This document shows positions 25,237-33,441 of a DNA stretch of 64,000 nucleotides, in pieces. The notes under the pieces were generated by a model, which was given only the letters and a program-made list of their open reading frames with translations, was not told the origin of the DNA and did not search any database. Source of the DNA: Bilifractor sp002394235 (lineage in GTDB: Bacteria > Bacillota > Clostridia > Lachnospirales > Lachnospiraceae); the NCBI RefSeq assembly GCF_052118845.1, contig NZ_JBQKGJ010000004.1, positions 1 to 64,000 of the forward strand, read 5' to 3'. Positions within the stretch are counted from its first letter, which is position 1; each line of letters opens with the position of its first letter. Both the position numbers and the translations under genes were made by a program.

Positions 25237-26613
25237 ATGTCAGAAATCATGTCAGATACCAATACACAGATTTCCGGGGGAATCCGCCGCATGACAGAGG
25301 GAAGTCCATTCCGTCTCATCCTGCGTTTTATGATTCCGGTCCTGCTGGGACAGCTTGTACAGCAGACTTACAATATGGTTGATTCTATCATCGTCGGAAG
25401 ACTTCTCGGCGCGAGCGCACTGGCGGCGGTCGGCGCCTCCTCCAGTGTCCAGTTTATGGTAATCGGATTCTGCAGCGGTGCCTGTGACGGGTTCGCCATA
25501 CCGGTTGCCCAGCGTTTCGGCGCCCGCAAAATGCAGGAAATGCGCCGGTACATCTACCACACCGTGATCCTCACCATTCTCTGTGCCGCTGTACTGACGA
25601 CGGCTACGGCCATTTTATGTCCGCAGATCATCCAGGTCCTGCACACGCCGGAAGGCATCCGCCGTGACGCGGATCAGTATCTGCTCATCATTTTTCTCGG
25701 CCTGCCCTTTACGTTTTTCTATAATATGCAGGCTTCGCTTCTCCGTGCAGTGGGGAACAGCCGGGAGCCGTTTCTGTTTCTTGCCATTGCCGCATCGCTG
25801 AATATCTTTCTGGATCTGTTCTGCGTAGCTGTTCTGAAATGGGGCGTTTCCGGAGCTGCTGTCGCAACCATCACCAGCCAGGCGCTCAGTGGTCTGATGT
25901 GTCTTCTGTACATTGCGCGCAGCATGAAATTGCTGCATCCTCAGAAGGAAGATCGGGTATGGAGCGGAAGATACGCCAGAAACCTGCTTGTCATGGGGCT
26001 TCCGATGGGACTGCAGTTTTCCATCACAGCAATTGGAAGCATGGTCATGCAGGCCTGCAACAACAGTCTGGGCAGTCTTTATGTCGCCGGATACACGGCG
26101 GGTGACCGGATCGAGCAGTTTGTCATGTGTCCGTATGTTGCTCTGTCTTCTTCGATCGCCACCTATGTGGGACAGAACTTTGGCGCAGGAAAATATGACC
26201 GCATACGGAAGGGTGTCCGGGAGGGTTTCCTCATGGGCCTGCTGTATGGCGTGATCTTTGGTTCACTCATGGCTTTAACCGGAAGAGAGATTGCTATGCT
26301 CTTTCTAAATAAATCCCCGGATTCTGCCCGGATACTGGATATCACAGCTCAGTTTCTGAAAACCGTGGGATTCACGTTCTGGCTGGTCACCTCTGTCAAT
26401 GTATTCCGCCCCGCGATTCAGGGAATGGGACAGCCCGGCAAGGCGATCTTCTCCGGTGTCATCGAAATGATTGCCCGCACGGCTTTCGCACTCGGAACGC
26501 TCCCGGTTCTTGGATTCACTACCATCTGCTGGACCCATCAGGCAGCATGGATTACCGCTGGTCTGTACGTTCTTCTCATGTTCCGCGCAATTATCCGGAA
26601 GACATCTTCCTGA
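25237..26613 (+). CDS. MATE-family efflux transporter
   Basis: 458 residues with 12 predicted membrane helices in two homologous halves. The N-terminal motif PVLLGQLVQQTYNMVDSIIV and its counterpart near 245 (GLPMGLQFSITAIGSMVMQ) fit the DinF/NorM-like MATE superfamily, which exchanges Na+ or H+ for cationic drugs or metabolites. AAGGG lies 11 nt before the ATG. A second Met (residue 5) is possible. It converges on smpB with a 47-nt gap. The substrate is not inferable. Confidence 0.92.
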   Translation: MSEIMSDTNTQISGGIRRMTEGSPFRLILRFMIPVLLGQLVQQTYNMVDSIIVGRLLGASALAAVGASSSVQFMVIGFCSGACDGFAIPVAQRFGARKMQEMRRYIYHTVILTILCAAVLTTATAILCPQIIQVLHTPEGIRRDADQYLLIIFLGLPFTFFYNMQASLLRAVGNSREPFLFLAIAASLNIFLDLFCVAVLKWGVSGAAVATITSQALSGLMCLLYIARSMKLLHPQKEDRVWSGRYARNLLVMGLPMGLQFSITAIGSMVMQACNNSLGSLYVAGYTAGDRIEQFVMCPYVALSSSIATYVGQNFGAGKYDRIRKGVREGFLMGLLYGVIFGSLMALTGREIAMLFLNKSPDSARILDITAQFLKTVGFTFWLVTSVNVFRPAIQGMGQPGKAIFSGVIEMIARTAFALGTLPVLGFTTICWTHQAAWITAGLYVLLMFRAIIRKTSS

Positions 26614-26660
26614 CCGTCAGCCCCGCCTGTAATCGGGTCGTTCTGATGTGTCCGGATCTG

Positions 26661-27128
26661 TCACAGATTCCGGATCTTGAACTCGCGCTCCGTCTCGCGG
26701 CGCATGTCCTTCTTCGCGATATCCGCCCGCTTGTCATAGAGCTTCTTGCCTCGCGCAAGTCCGATCTCGACCTTGATTCTGGAATTTCTGAAATAGACCT
26801 GAAGCGGAACAAGCGTGAAGCCCTTCTGGGCAGATTTCTGCTGAAGTTTCAGAATCTCATTTTTATGCATGAGAAGTTTCTTGACGCGGAGCGGATCGCG
26901 GTTGAAAATATTTCCCTTTTCATAAGGGCTGATATGCATTCCATAGATAAAAATCTCTCCGTCCTTGATTCCTACGTAGGATTCCTTGATGGAGCATTTC
27001 CCCATACGGCAGGATTTTACCTCTGTGCCGTGCAGCTCAATGCCACACTCATACTTTTCATCGATGAAATAATCATGGTAAGCTTTTTTGTTATTCGCAA
27101 TCAGCTTCGTTCCCTTTTCCTTTGCCAT
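26661..27128 (-). CDS. smpB: SsrA-binding protein
   Basis: 155 residues from MAKEKG, preceded by AGGGAGAG. The longer frame with 13 extra residues lacks a site. Conserved segments are IANNKKAYHDYFI, YECGIELHGTEVKS, HISPYEKGN, KLLMH and the basic tail GKKLYDKRADIAKKD. SmpB carries tmRNA into stalled ribosomes. Its start overlaps the 3' end of rnr by 38 nt, so they are translationally linked, as usual in Firmicutes secG-rnr-smpB clusters. ssrA lies 1.8 kb away on the same strand. Confidence 0.95.
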   Translation of the reverse strand: MAKEKGTKLIANNKKAYHDYFIDEKYECGIELHGTEVKSCRMGKCSIKESYVGIKDGEIFIYGMHISPYEKGNIFNRDPLRVKKLLMHKNEILKLQQKSAQKGFTLVPLQVYFRNSRIKVEIGLARGKKLYDKRADIAKKDMRRETEREFKIRNL

Positions 27129-29211
27129 TTCCGTTCTCTCCCTCGTCATCATCTTCCGCAAGGACAAAATCTATCTGGCGGAGCCTTGCATCTGCCCGGA
27201 CCGCCTTTACCCGGAGCTTCTGTCCGATTTCAAATATCCTTCCGCTGTTTTTCCCGGTCAGCGTCATGGCGCTCTCATCGAAGATATAGTAATCGCCCTT
27301 CAACGTTGACACATGCACCAGCCCCTCAATTGTGTCCGGACGCTGTACGTAGATTCCCCATCCGGTGACACCGGTTACCTGTGCTTCCGTCACCTCTCCG
27401 AGATGTTCGCCCATGTATCTGGCCATCTCGATTTTATTGGTCTCCCGTTCTACCTCAACGGACCGCCGCTCAAGCGCGGAGGATTTCCACGCGACATCCT
27501 GCATGATCCGGTTGTAATACGACAGTTTTCTTCCGGTCAGATTCCCGTGAAGATCATCCTTGATGATCCGGTGGATCTGAAGGTCCGGATATCGCCGGAT
27601 CGGTGATGTGAAGTGGCAGTAGTACTGTGAGGCAAGACCGAAATGACCGCCGTTTTCCGGCGTGTATCTGGCCTGCTGCATGGATCTCAGAAGCATGGAG
27701 CTGACAAGCGATTCCCGGGGCGTCCCCTCTGCACGGCTGATGATCTTCTGCACTTCAGAAGGCGTGATGTGATGTCCCGCCTTTTCCGCAGAGATCCCCA
27801 TGGAGCGCACCAGCTTCAGCGTATCCTCAATTTTATCCTCATCCGGGCTTTCGTGCGTCCGGTACAAAAACGGCACCTGCTTGTCAAAATACGTTTTCGC
27901 AACCACCTCGTTTGCGGTCAGCATGAACTGTTCGATCAGCTTTGTCGCAGTTGTCGGATAAGACGGACGGATCTCCACCGGGTATCCCATCCGGTCGATC
28001 CGGATTTTGGTCTCCGGAAATTCGAAATCAATCATGCCGCGATCGTGGCGCTGCTGCTCAAGTTTTGCCGCCAGGTCACGCATATCAAAAAGCATCGGAA
28101 GAACATCCGCGTATTTTTCCCTGAGCTCGGCCGGATTCTCCGTGAAGATCCGGTCCACTTCGGAATAAGTCATGCGATGCGAGCTGCAGATCACGCTTTC
28201 CACAATCCTGCTGCCGCGGATATTTCCCTGCCTGTCCATTTTCACGATGCAGGACAGCGTAAGTCTGTCCTCGCCCTCGTTCAGAGAGCAGACCCCGTTG
28301 GAAAGCTTTTCGGGCAGCATCGGAATCACACGGTCCGCGAGATAGACAGAGGTTCCTCTCTTCAGCGCTTCCTTGTCCAGCGCGCTGCCAGCCACCACAT
28401 AATTTGTGACATCCGCGATATGCACACCAAGGATATACCCCGATCCGTCCCGCTCGAGCGAAACCGCGTCATCAAAATCCCGGGAATCATCTCCGTCGAT
28501 CGTAATGATCTGCCGGCTCCTCAGATCGAGACGACCGGCGATGTCCCCCGGACCCGGGCAGGCGGGAAATCCGGCTGCCTGATCCAGAACCTTCTGCGGA
28601 AATTCAGCGGGAACCCCATATTCCAGCACTACCTCGGTGAGTGCTGTCGCCGGATCATCCGGATCCAGCTTGCGGATAGCGTTCCGGATCTCCGCGGTAA
28701 TAACCCTTTCGCTGCGAGAGTTTCCGCCCGCCTCAGAACCCCTGCGGCTCCTCCCGCGGGATTCCCGGTCGCCATGACGGGCATCAACGCGCTTATGGCC
28801 GTTCAGATCATCGCGGCGCGAATCGGCGCCCTTATGGCCGGTCAGATCACCTTGGCGGGAACCGGACTTCTCATGACCCGCAAGAAAAGCAGACTCCCCG
28901 GATCCGTTTTTTTCTGCCTGATCGCCGGGCCTGACCATTTCATAGCGGCCCTCTTTGTCCTTTCGGATCTTGTGCTCCAGAACCAGAGCGTCAAGCGCCT
29001 CCATCATATCCTTAACCTTTGCCTTCGGTACGTCCAGAAGAAACGCGATATCCTTCGCGCGCATCGGCTTGTAATTCTTTGATCCGATCAGATCGGCAAG
29101 TACCTTCCGTTCCTTTTTTCTTGCAGCCTGTCTTCTGCCCGCGCGGCGGCTGTATGTCTTTTCTCTTCCTCGGTCCTCGGAATTTTTTATGTTTCTGTAT
29201 TTTTTCATCAT
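27091..29211 (-). CDS. rnr: Ribonuclease R lacking cold-shock domains
   Basis: 706 residues. An HTH_12-type domain is at ~33-93, the RNB catalytic domain at ~228-560 with IDGDDSRDFDDAV, a GxASQYYCHFTSPIRRYPDL segment, and an S1 domain at ~618-690. The two cold-shock RNA-binding domains normally placed between HTH and RNB are absent. Residues ~94-168 are instead a low-complexity linker with three 13-residue units beginning GHE or GHK. The C-terminal tail is short and acidic/Gly-Lys. It processively degrades structured RNA, and non-stop mRNA in trans-translation. smpB overlaps its 3' end. Confidence 0.9.
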   Translation of the reverse strand: MMKKYRNIKNSEDRGREKTYSRRAGRRQAARKKERKVLADLIGSKNYKPMRAKDIAFLLDVPKAKVKDMMEALDALVLEHKIRKDKEGRYEMVRPGDQAEKNGSGESAFLAGHEKSGSRQGDLTGHKGADSRRDDLNGHKRVDARHGDRESRGRSRRGSEAGGNSRSERVITAEIRNAIRKLDPDDPATALTEVVLEYGVPAEFPQKVLDQAAGFPACPGPGDIAGRLDLRSRQIITIDGDDSRDFDDAVSLERDGSGYILGVHIADVTNYVVAGSALDKEALKRGTSVYLADRVIPMLPEKLSNGVCSLNEGEDRLTLSCIVKMDRQGNIRGSRIVESVICSSHRMTYSEVDRIFTENPAELREKYADVLPMLFDMRDLAAKLEQQRHDRGMIDFEFPETKIRIDRMGYPVEIRPSYPTTATKLIEQFMLTANEVVAKTYFDKQVPFLYRTHESPDEDKIEDTLKLVRSMGISAEKAGHHITPSEVQKIISRAEGTPRESLVSSMLLRSMQQARYTPENGGHFGLASQYYCHFTSPIRRYPDLQIHRIIKDDLHGNLTGRKLSYYNRIMQDVAWKSSALERRSVEVERETNKIEMARYMGEHLGEVTEAQVTGVTGWGIYVQRPDTIEGLVHVSTLKGDYYIFDESAMTLTGKNSGRIFEIGQKLRVKAVRADARLRQIDFVLAEDDDEGENGNGKGKGNEADCE
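28762..28878. repeat. 39-bp tandem repeat, 3 units, inside rnr
   Basis: Encodes RNase R residues 112-150 as three 13-residue units (GHEKSGSRQGDLT, GHKGADSRRDDLN, GHKRVDARHGDRE). It lies where the cold-shock domains would be. Confidence 0.88.
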
Positions 29212-29253
29212 TACCCTTTTTAAAATAAGCTCAACCGCCTGGTCTCATTGTCT

Positions 29254-29293
29254 CAAAAACAAAGAAAGGCTGCTGCAATGATCTGCAACAGCC
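29254..29293 (-). terminator. Terminator between secG and rnr
   Basis: Arms GGCTGCTGCA and TGCAACAGCC with a six-base loop (one mismatch), followed on the minus strand by TTTCTTTGTTTTTG. It likely reduces read-through from secG into rnr. Confidence 0.75.
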
Positions 29294-29310
29294 CTACTAT
29301 GTCTTATTCA

Positions 29311-29556
29311 TCAGAAGCTCATATTCAGAACAACCGCAAGTCCGACAAAGACAATCGCCATGATCCTTGTCAGACGGATCAGATTGCCCTCCTTTGAACG
29401 GCCCTTGTTCTTGCTCCAGTACGTATCAGAGGTCGTTGCCATACCGGCGATCGCGCCAAGACCTCTGTCCTTGCCCTGCTGCATGAGTACGACAATGATC
29501 AGCGCTACGGAATCTATTGCAAACAGAACTGTCAGTACAGTGCGAAGAATAACCAA
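29311..29556 (-). CDS. secG: Preprotein translocase subunit SecG
   Basis: 81 residues with two membrane helices (~5-24 and ~60-79) separated by a loop containing VLMQQGKDRGLGAI, the SecG signature. It is part of the SecYEG channel. It is first in the secG-rnr-smpB cluster and has its own promoter and terminator. Confidence 0.93.
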   Translation of the reverse strand: MVILRTVLTVLFAIDSVALIIVVLMQQGKDRGLGAIAGMATTSDTYWSKNKGRSKEGNLIRLTRIMAIVFVGLAVVLNMSF

Positions 29557-29597
29557 AACAAACCCTCCTGTTTCTAACCAAAAAACTCACGAATATG

Positions 29598-29626
29598 ATA
29601 TTAGCATACCTATTCAGGAAATTCAA
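29598..29626 (-). promoter_or_regulatory. secG promoter
   Basis: On the minus strand, TTGAAT (29621-29626), 17-nt spacer, TAATAT (29598-29603), about 42 nt before the secG start. Confidence 0.6.
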
Positions 29627-29691
29627 CCCGCTAATTTCATGAATTACGCAGCCTGATTCATGAATTCCGCGCATTTCGGCAGCTTCTTTCT

Positions 29692-30132
29692 CTACAGATC
29701 CTCCAGAATGATCGTAAACGGACCGTCATTTACCAGCGAGACCTTCATATCCGCACCGAAAATACCCGTCTGAACCACCGGTACCTGTTCTCTGGCCTTC
29801 CGTATGATGTACTCGTAGAGCGCATTTGCCTTATCCGGATTTCCGGCTTCCAGGAAGCTCGGCCGGTTTCCCTTTCTGCAGTTCGCGTACAGGGTGAACT
29901 GGGATACCAGAAGCAGTTCTCCTCCGACATCCTGAAGGGAAAGGTTCGTCTTGCCCTGACTGTCCTCAAAAATACGCAGCCCGATCAGCTTCTTCAGATA
30001 TTTGTCGGCGATTTCCTCCGTGTCGCTTTCGCCGACGCCGATCAGTACCAGAAATCCCTTCCCGATCTCACCGGTCGTTCTGCCGTCCACCTGAACCCTT
30101 GCCTCTGTGACTCTCTGTACCACAAATTTCAT
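29692..30132 (-). CDS. dtd: D-aminoacyl-tRNA deacylase
   Basis: 146 residues, full length. It has the DTD signature SQFTLYANCRKGNRPSF (residues ~78-94) and the C-terminal GxxxxMxVSLVNDGPFT segment (Gly-cisPro is replaced by the bacterial NDGP form). It hydrolyses D-amino acids and glycine mischarged on tRNA. A single gene, with R1 copy c 60 nt upstream. Confidence 0.95.
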   Translation of the reverse strand: MKFVVQRVTEARVQVDGRTTGEIGKGFLVLIGVGESDTEEIADKYLKKLIGLRIFEDSQGKTNLSLQDVGGELLLVSQFTLYANCRKGNRPSFLEAGNPDKANALYEYIIRKAREQVPVVQTGIFGADMKVSLVNDGPFTIILEDL

Positions 30133-30195
30133 GCGCCTTCTCCCTGTTTCTCTGCCTCAGTATGCATCTGTGCCGCGTGTCTTCGCCATTCAATG

Positions 30196-30293
30196 AACGA
30201 GATAAAACACGCTATGCGAGTTTTATCTCGCTATCGCGGCCCTCGCCGCACACGAATACTTCGCATTCGGCTGCGGCTCACTGTTCGCGTAAA
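30196..30293 (+). repeat. R1 two-hairpin repeat, copy c
   Basis: Complete. The hairpin 1 triloop is TAT. CGCGGCC replaces CGCGACG between the hairpins. It lies about 100 nt downstream of the amino-acid ABC ATPase gene. No strong terminator abuts this copy. Confidence 0.9.
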
Positions 30294-30395
30294 TAAAGCC
30301 GTTTCCGCCGCTCTGCTGTCTCCGGAATCCCATCCGTCCGATTTTCTGTCTCTGTCTCAGGCACTTATCATGAGCACACCGTCAGTCAATTCTTC

Positions 30396-31136
30396 TCAGA
30401 GAACCTTTGAGAGAAAATCCTGCAGCCTTCCCGCCTTCGGATGATTGAAGATCTCATCCGGGGTTCCCTGTTCCATGATGATGCCATCCGCCACAAACAT
30501 GACGCGGTCCGCCACCTCTCGGGCGAAGCCCATCTCATGCGTAACCACTGCCATCGTCATTCCGTCATCTGCCAGTTCCTTCATTACATTCAGAACCTCT
30601 CCTACCATCTCCGGATCAAGAGCAGATGTCGGCTCATCGAAAAGCATCACCTTCGGGTGCATGGCGAGTGCCCGCACAATCGCAATTCGCTGCTTCTGTC
30701 CGCCTGACAGACTGGAAGGATAGGCATCCGCCTTATCCAGAAGCCCGACCCGTTCAAGCAGCTTCTCTGCCTCGGCATCCGCCTCGGCCTGATTCATACG
30801 TCCCGTACGCACCGGAGCGAGGGTGATGTTTCTCCTGACGGTTTTGTTCGGAAAGAGATTAAAATGCTGGAATACCATTCCCATCTGCTGACGCATCTGA
30901 TTGATATCCGTCTTGTCCGACGTGATGTCCGTTCCGTCAAAGATGATTTTTCCGGACGTCGGGATCTCCAGAAGATTCAGGCATCGCAGAAAAGTGGATT
31001 TTCCCGATCCGGACGGACCGATGATCACGACCTTCTCGCCCTCCGAGATATGATCCGAAATATCATTTAAAACCGTATTGTCACCGAATTTTTTGACCAG
31101 GTGCTCGACCTGGATCAGTGCTTTAGCGTCTGTCAC
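30396..31136 (-). CDS. Polar amino acid ABC transporter ATPase
   Basis: 246 residues from a GTG (31136) supported by GGAGG 10 nt upstream. A TTG seven codons earlier is less likely. Walker A is GPSGSGKST, signature LSGGQKQR, Walker B LFDEPTSALDPE and the switch His VVTHEM. This matches the GlnQ/HisP group. It belongs to a three-gene importer with the permease (overlap 14 nt) and the upstream lipoprotein. Confidence 0.95.
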   Translation of the reverse strand: MTDAKALIQVEHLVKKFGDNTVLNDISDHISEGEKVVIIGPSGSGKSTFLRCLNLLEIPTSGKIIFDGTDITSDKTDINQMRQQMGMVFQHFNLFPNKTVRRNITLAPVRTGRMNQAEADAEAEKLLERVGLLDKADAYPSSLSGGQKQRIAIVRALAMHPKVMLFDEPTSALDPEMVGEVLNVMKELADDGMTMAVVTHEMGFAREVADRVMFVADGIIMEQGTPDEIFNHPKAGRLQDFLSKVL

Positions 31137-31842
31137 TTTTACGCATCCTCCTCTCAAGGATTCCCAGAAGCCAGGTGAGAATCATGACAACCACCAGGTA
31201 CATGAGGGCAATTCCGATTAAGGGCATAAAGGCCTGATAGGTCTTCGCCTGGATCTGCATCGCAACCTTCGTCAAATCCGTAAGTCCAATGACCGTTACC
31301 AGGGATGTATCCTTAAACAGTGTGATCAGCTCATTGCCGAGCGCAGGGAGGATATTCTTGACCGCCTGCGGGATAATGATGTCCTTCATTACCGTGGTAT
31401 AGCCCATTCCAAGCGACCGTCCCGCTTCCATCTGCCCCGGATCGATGGACATGATACCGCTCCGGATGATCTCGGATACATAGGCTCCCGAGTTGATGCC
31501 AAGAGCAAGGATGGCAACTCCCACAAGGTTCCGGCTCGCCGCAAAAATAACAAATCCCATAATCAGAAGCTGAACCATCATCGGGGTTCCGCGAATCACC
31601 GTCGTGTATACCTCACAGATAATGTTCAGAACTTTCAGTCCTCCGCTGACCTTTCCGATTTTCTGCTGATCGTGCATGGTACGCACAACCGCGACCAGGA
31701 TCCCGAGTATGATACCGATCGCCAGCGCGCCAAGCGTCACAATAATGGAAACCCTCAATCCATCCAGATAACGTTTCCATCTGTCAGCCGCCACAAAGCT
31801 CTGATAGAAATTGTCGCGCACACCGGCCCAAAATTCTGCCAC
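31123..31842 (-). CDS. Polar amino acid ABC transporter permease
   Basis: 239-residue HisM/GlnP-type permease. It has about five membrane helices and the EAA-loop segment EAGRSLGMGYTTVMKDIIIPQAVKNILPAL. It starts at GTG with GGGAGG 8 nt upstream. A terminator lies between this gene and the binding-protein gene upstream, which would give the binding protein the highest expression. Confidence 0.95.
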   Translation of the reverse strand: MAEFWAGVRDNFYQSFVAADRWKRYLDGLRVSIIVTLGALAIGIILGILVAVVRTMHDQQKIGKVSGGLKVLNIICEVYTTVIRGTPMMVQLLIMGFVIFAASRNLVGVAILALGINSGAYVSEIIRSGIMSIDPGQMEAGRSLGMGYTTVMKDIIIPQAVKNILPALGNELITLFKDTSLVTVIGLTDLTKVAMQIQAKTYQAFMPLIGIALMYLVVVMILTWLLGILERRMRKSDRR

Positions 31843-31911
31843 TGCTTTTTCCTCCCGACTTGAAATTCATCATGCAACACAGAGACATGCATAATTATTC
31901 ATATATTACTA

Positions 31912-31943
31912 AAAAAAACGGGATGGTGCAAGCCCATCCCGCC
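31912..31943 (-). terminator. Intra-operon terminator of the amino acid ABC operon
   Basis: Arms CGGGATGG and CCATCCCG, small loop, followed on the minus strand by eight T. It lies between the binding-protein and permease genes, so it would be partly read through. Confidence 0.88.
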
Positions 31944-32115
31944 AATAATTCAATTCTGTAAGCCCGTCTGTCAATTCTCCCATCCGGACAAGCTTCTCCA
32001 TGCGGGTGCTTCCCTCATTTCCGTCCGGACATTTTCTTTATCTCCGTCAGGGCAGTCTCTTCATTCTCCACATTTCCTGTCAAATGAAGGGCTGAAAGCC
32101 TCGAAATCACCGCTA

Positions 32116-33054
32116 TCAGCCGGCAGTGGCTGCTGAGCTCGTGCTCACGGAAGCGGAGGAAGAGCTTACCGCCTCAGAGGAGGAATCTGTATTAATGTAT
32201 TTGTCGATAATGGACTGTACGGTTCCGTCTGCGATCAGCTTCTTCAGAATGCTGTTGATGGCGTCACGAAGCGCAGGATTGTCCTTGCTGACTCCGATGG
32301 CGTAATCCTCGCTCACATAGTCGGTATCCAGAAGCTTCAGTCCCTTGTTCTGCGCTACAAACGCCTTCGCCGGCTCATTATCGATGATCACGGCATCGAT
32401 TTTCCCACCGAGCAGAGCCTGAATCGCCATGGCTCCGTTCGTATACGCAACGACATGGTCCTCACCGAAGCCTCCGTTTTCCGGTGTATCAGAAGCATAG
32501 ATATAACCGGTGGTTCCCTCCTGGCATCCGATCATCTTGTCATTGGAAAGATCATCAACCGATTTGATATCAGAATCCTCCGGAACGATGATGGACTGAA
32601 CGCCCTTCGCATAGCTGTCAGTGAAATCCACGTTCTTCTTTCTCTCTTCATTAACCGTGATTCCCGCCATTGCGATATCTTCCTTGCCGGACTGAACCGA
32701 TGTGATGACAGAGGAGAAATCCATATCATCGACAACCAGCTTCAGGCCAAGCTCTTTTGCGATCTCTGCAGCGATATCTACATCGATACCGGTATAGCCG
32801 CCATTATCATCCGTCGTCTCATAGGGCGGGAACGCAGCATTCGTCGCCATATGGAGCTCTCCGGAGGTGACGGTCTTGATGTCGCCGTACGAAGAGGCGC
32901 TCACAGATGCTGCCGCTTCCGTTGTACTTTCTGCTGATGATCCGGAAGCGGATGCCGCTTCCGAGGAACTGGAACTGCCTGCTGCAGAACCACATGCTGC
33001 CAGCGACAGTGTCATGCCGGCAGTCAGTAAAAGAGCCATTGCTTTTTTCATCAT
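32116..33054 (-). CDS. Amino acid ABC transporter substrate-binding lipoprotein
   Basis: 312 residues. The lipoprotein signal peptide has lipobox LAAC (Cys21), then a Ser/Ala-rich linker to ~55. The periplasmic-binding-protein type 2 domain contains HMATNAAFPPYE and GIDVDIAAEIAKELG, typical of family 3 polar amino acid receptors. The C-terminal ~20 residues are Ser/Ala low-complexity. The GTP-independent ligand could be glutamine, arginine, cystine or another polar amino acid. It heads the importer operon from a strong promoter about 190 nt upstream. Confidence 0.94.
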   Translation of the reverse strand: MMKKAMALLLTAGMTLSLAACGSAAGSSSSSEAASASGSSAESTTEAAASVSASSYGDIKTVTSGELHMATNAAFPPYETTDDNGGYTGIDVDIAAEIAKELGLKLVVDDMDFSSVITSVQSGKEDIAMAGITVNEERKKNVDFTDSYAKGVQSIIVPEDSDIKSVDDLSNDKMIGCQEGTTGYIYASDTPENGGFGEDHVVAYTNGAMAIQALLGGKIDAVIIDNEPAKAFVAQNKGLKLLDTDYVSEDYAIGVSKDNPALRDAINSILKKLIADGTVQSIIDKYINTDSSSEAVSSSSASVSTSSAATAG

Positions 33055-33249
33055 TTCTTCTTCCTCTCTTCCTTAAAAATCTCTACTAATTTCCTTCCTT
33101 TATAACAGAGCATACGCTGCAGTGCTTTCATATGCTGTGCTTTCATCTATGCGATAAACAGCGCTATACACAGCACTTTCATCTGCACTTTCACGCGGTG
33201 CATTGTTATCTGTTCATCTCATCGCAGGAACGATCTCTGAACGTTCAAG

Positions 33250-33278
33250 ATTATAGCCTCTGCTGTTTCTGTAGTCAA
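33250..33278 (-). promoter_or_regulatory. Promoter of the amino acid ABC operon
   Basis: On the minus strand, TTGACT (33273-33278), 17-nt spacer, TATAAT (33250-33255), about 195 nt before the lipoprotein start. The leader (33055-33243) has several GCTGTGCTTT-like short repeats but no riboswitch I recognise. Confidence 0.75.
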
Positions 33279-33320
33279 GACTCACCTCACGCCGTCCGGC
33301 GGACACGAATTACGCATATC

Positions 33321-33369
33321 AAAACAGACAGCGTGACCTTCCCCTCCAGGGGTAAAGACCACGCTGTCT
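33321..33369 (-). terminator. Terminator of gpmI
   Basis: Arms AGACAGCGTG and CACGCTGTCT with an inner CCCC/GGGG stem, followed on the minus strand by GTTTTG. It lies about 70 nt past the gpmI stop. Confidence 0.8.
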
Positions 33370-33441
33370 TTCCATCTGACTTTATACTTATGATGACGCC
33401 CGGTTTACCGTATGGAGTATACAGCGCCACATACAAACTCT

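Noticed and set aside
27643..29082. A 479-codon plus-strand ORF across rnr
   Set aside because: It is a shadow of rnr. Its product is composition-biased and has no domain.
33055..33441. A riboswitch in the leader of the amino acid ABC operon
   Set aside because: Apart from the promoter, the gpmI terminator and short CTGTGCTTTCAT-type repeats, no known aptamer pattern was seen.
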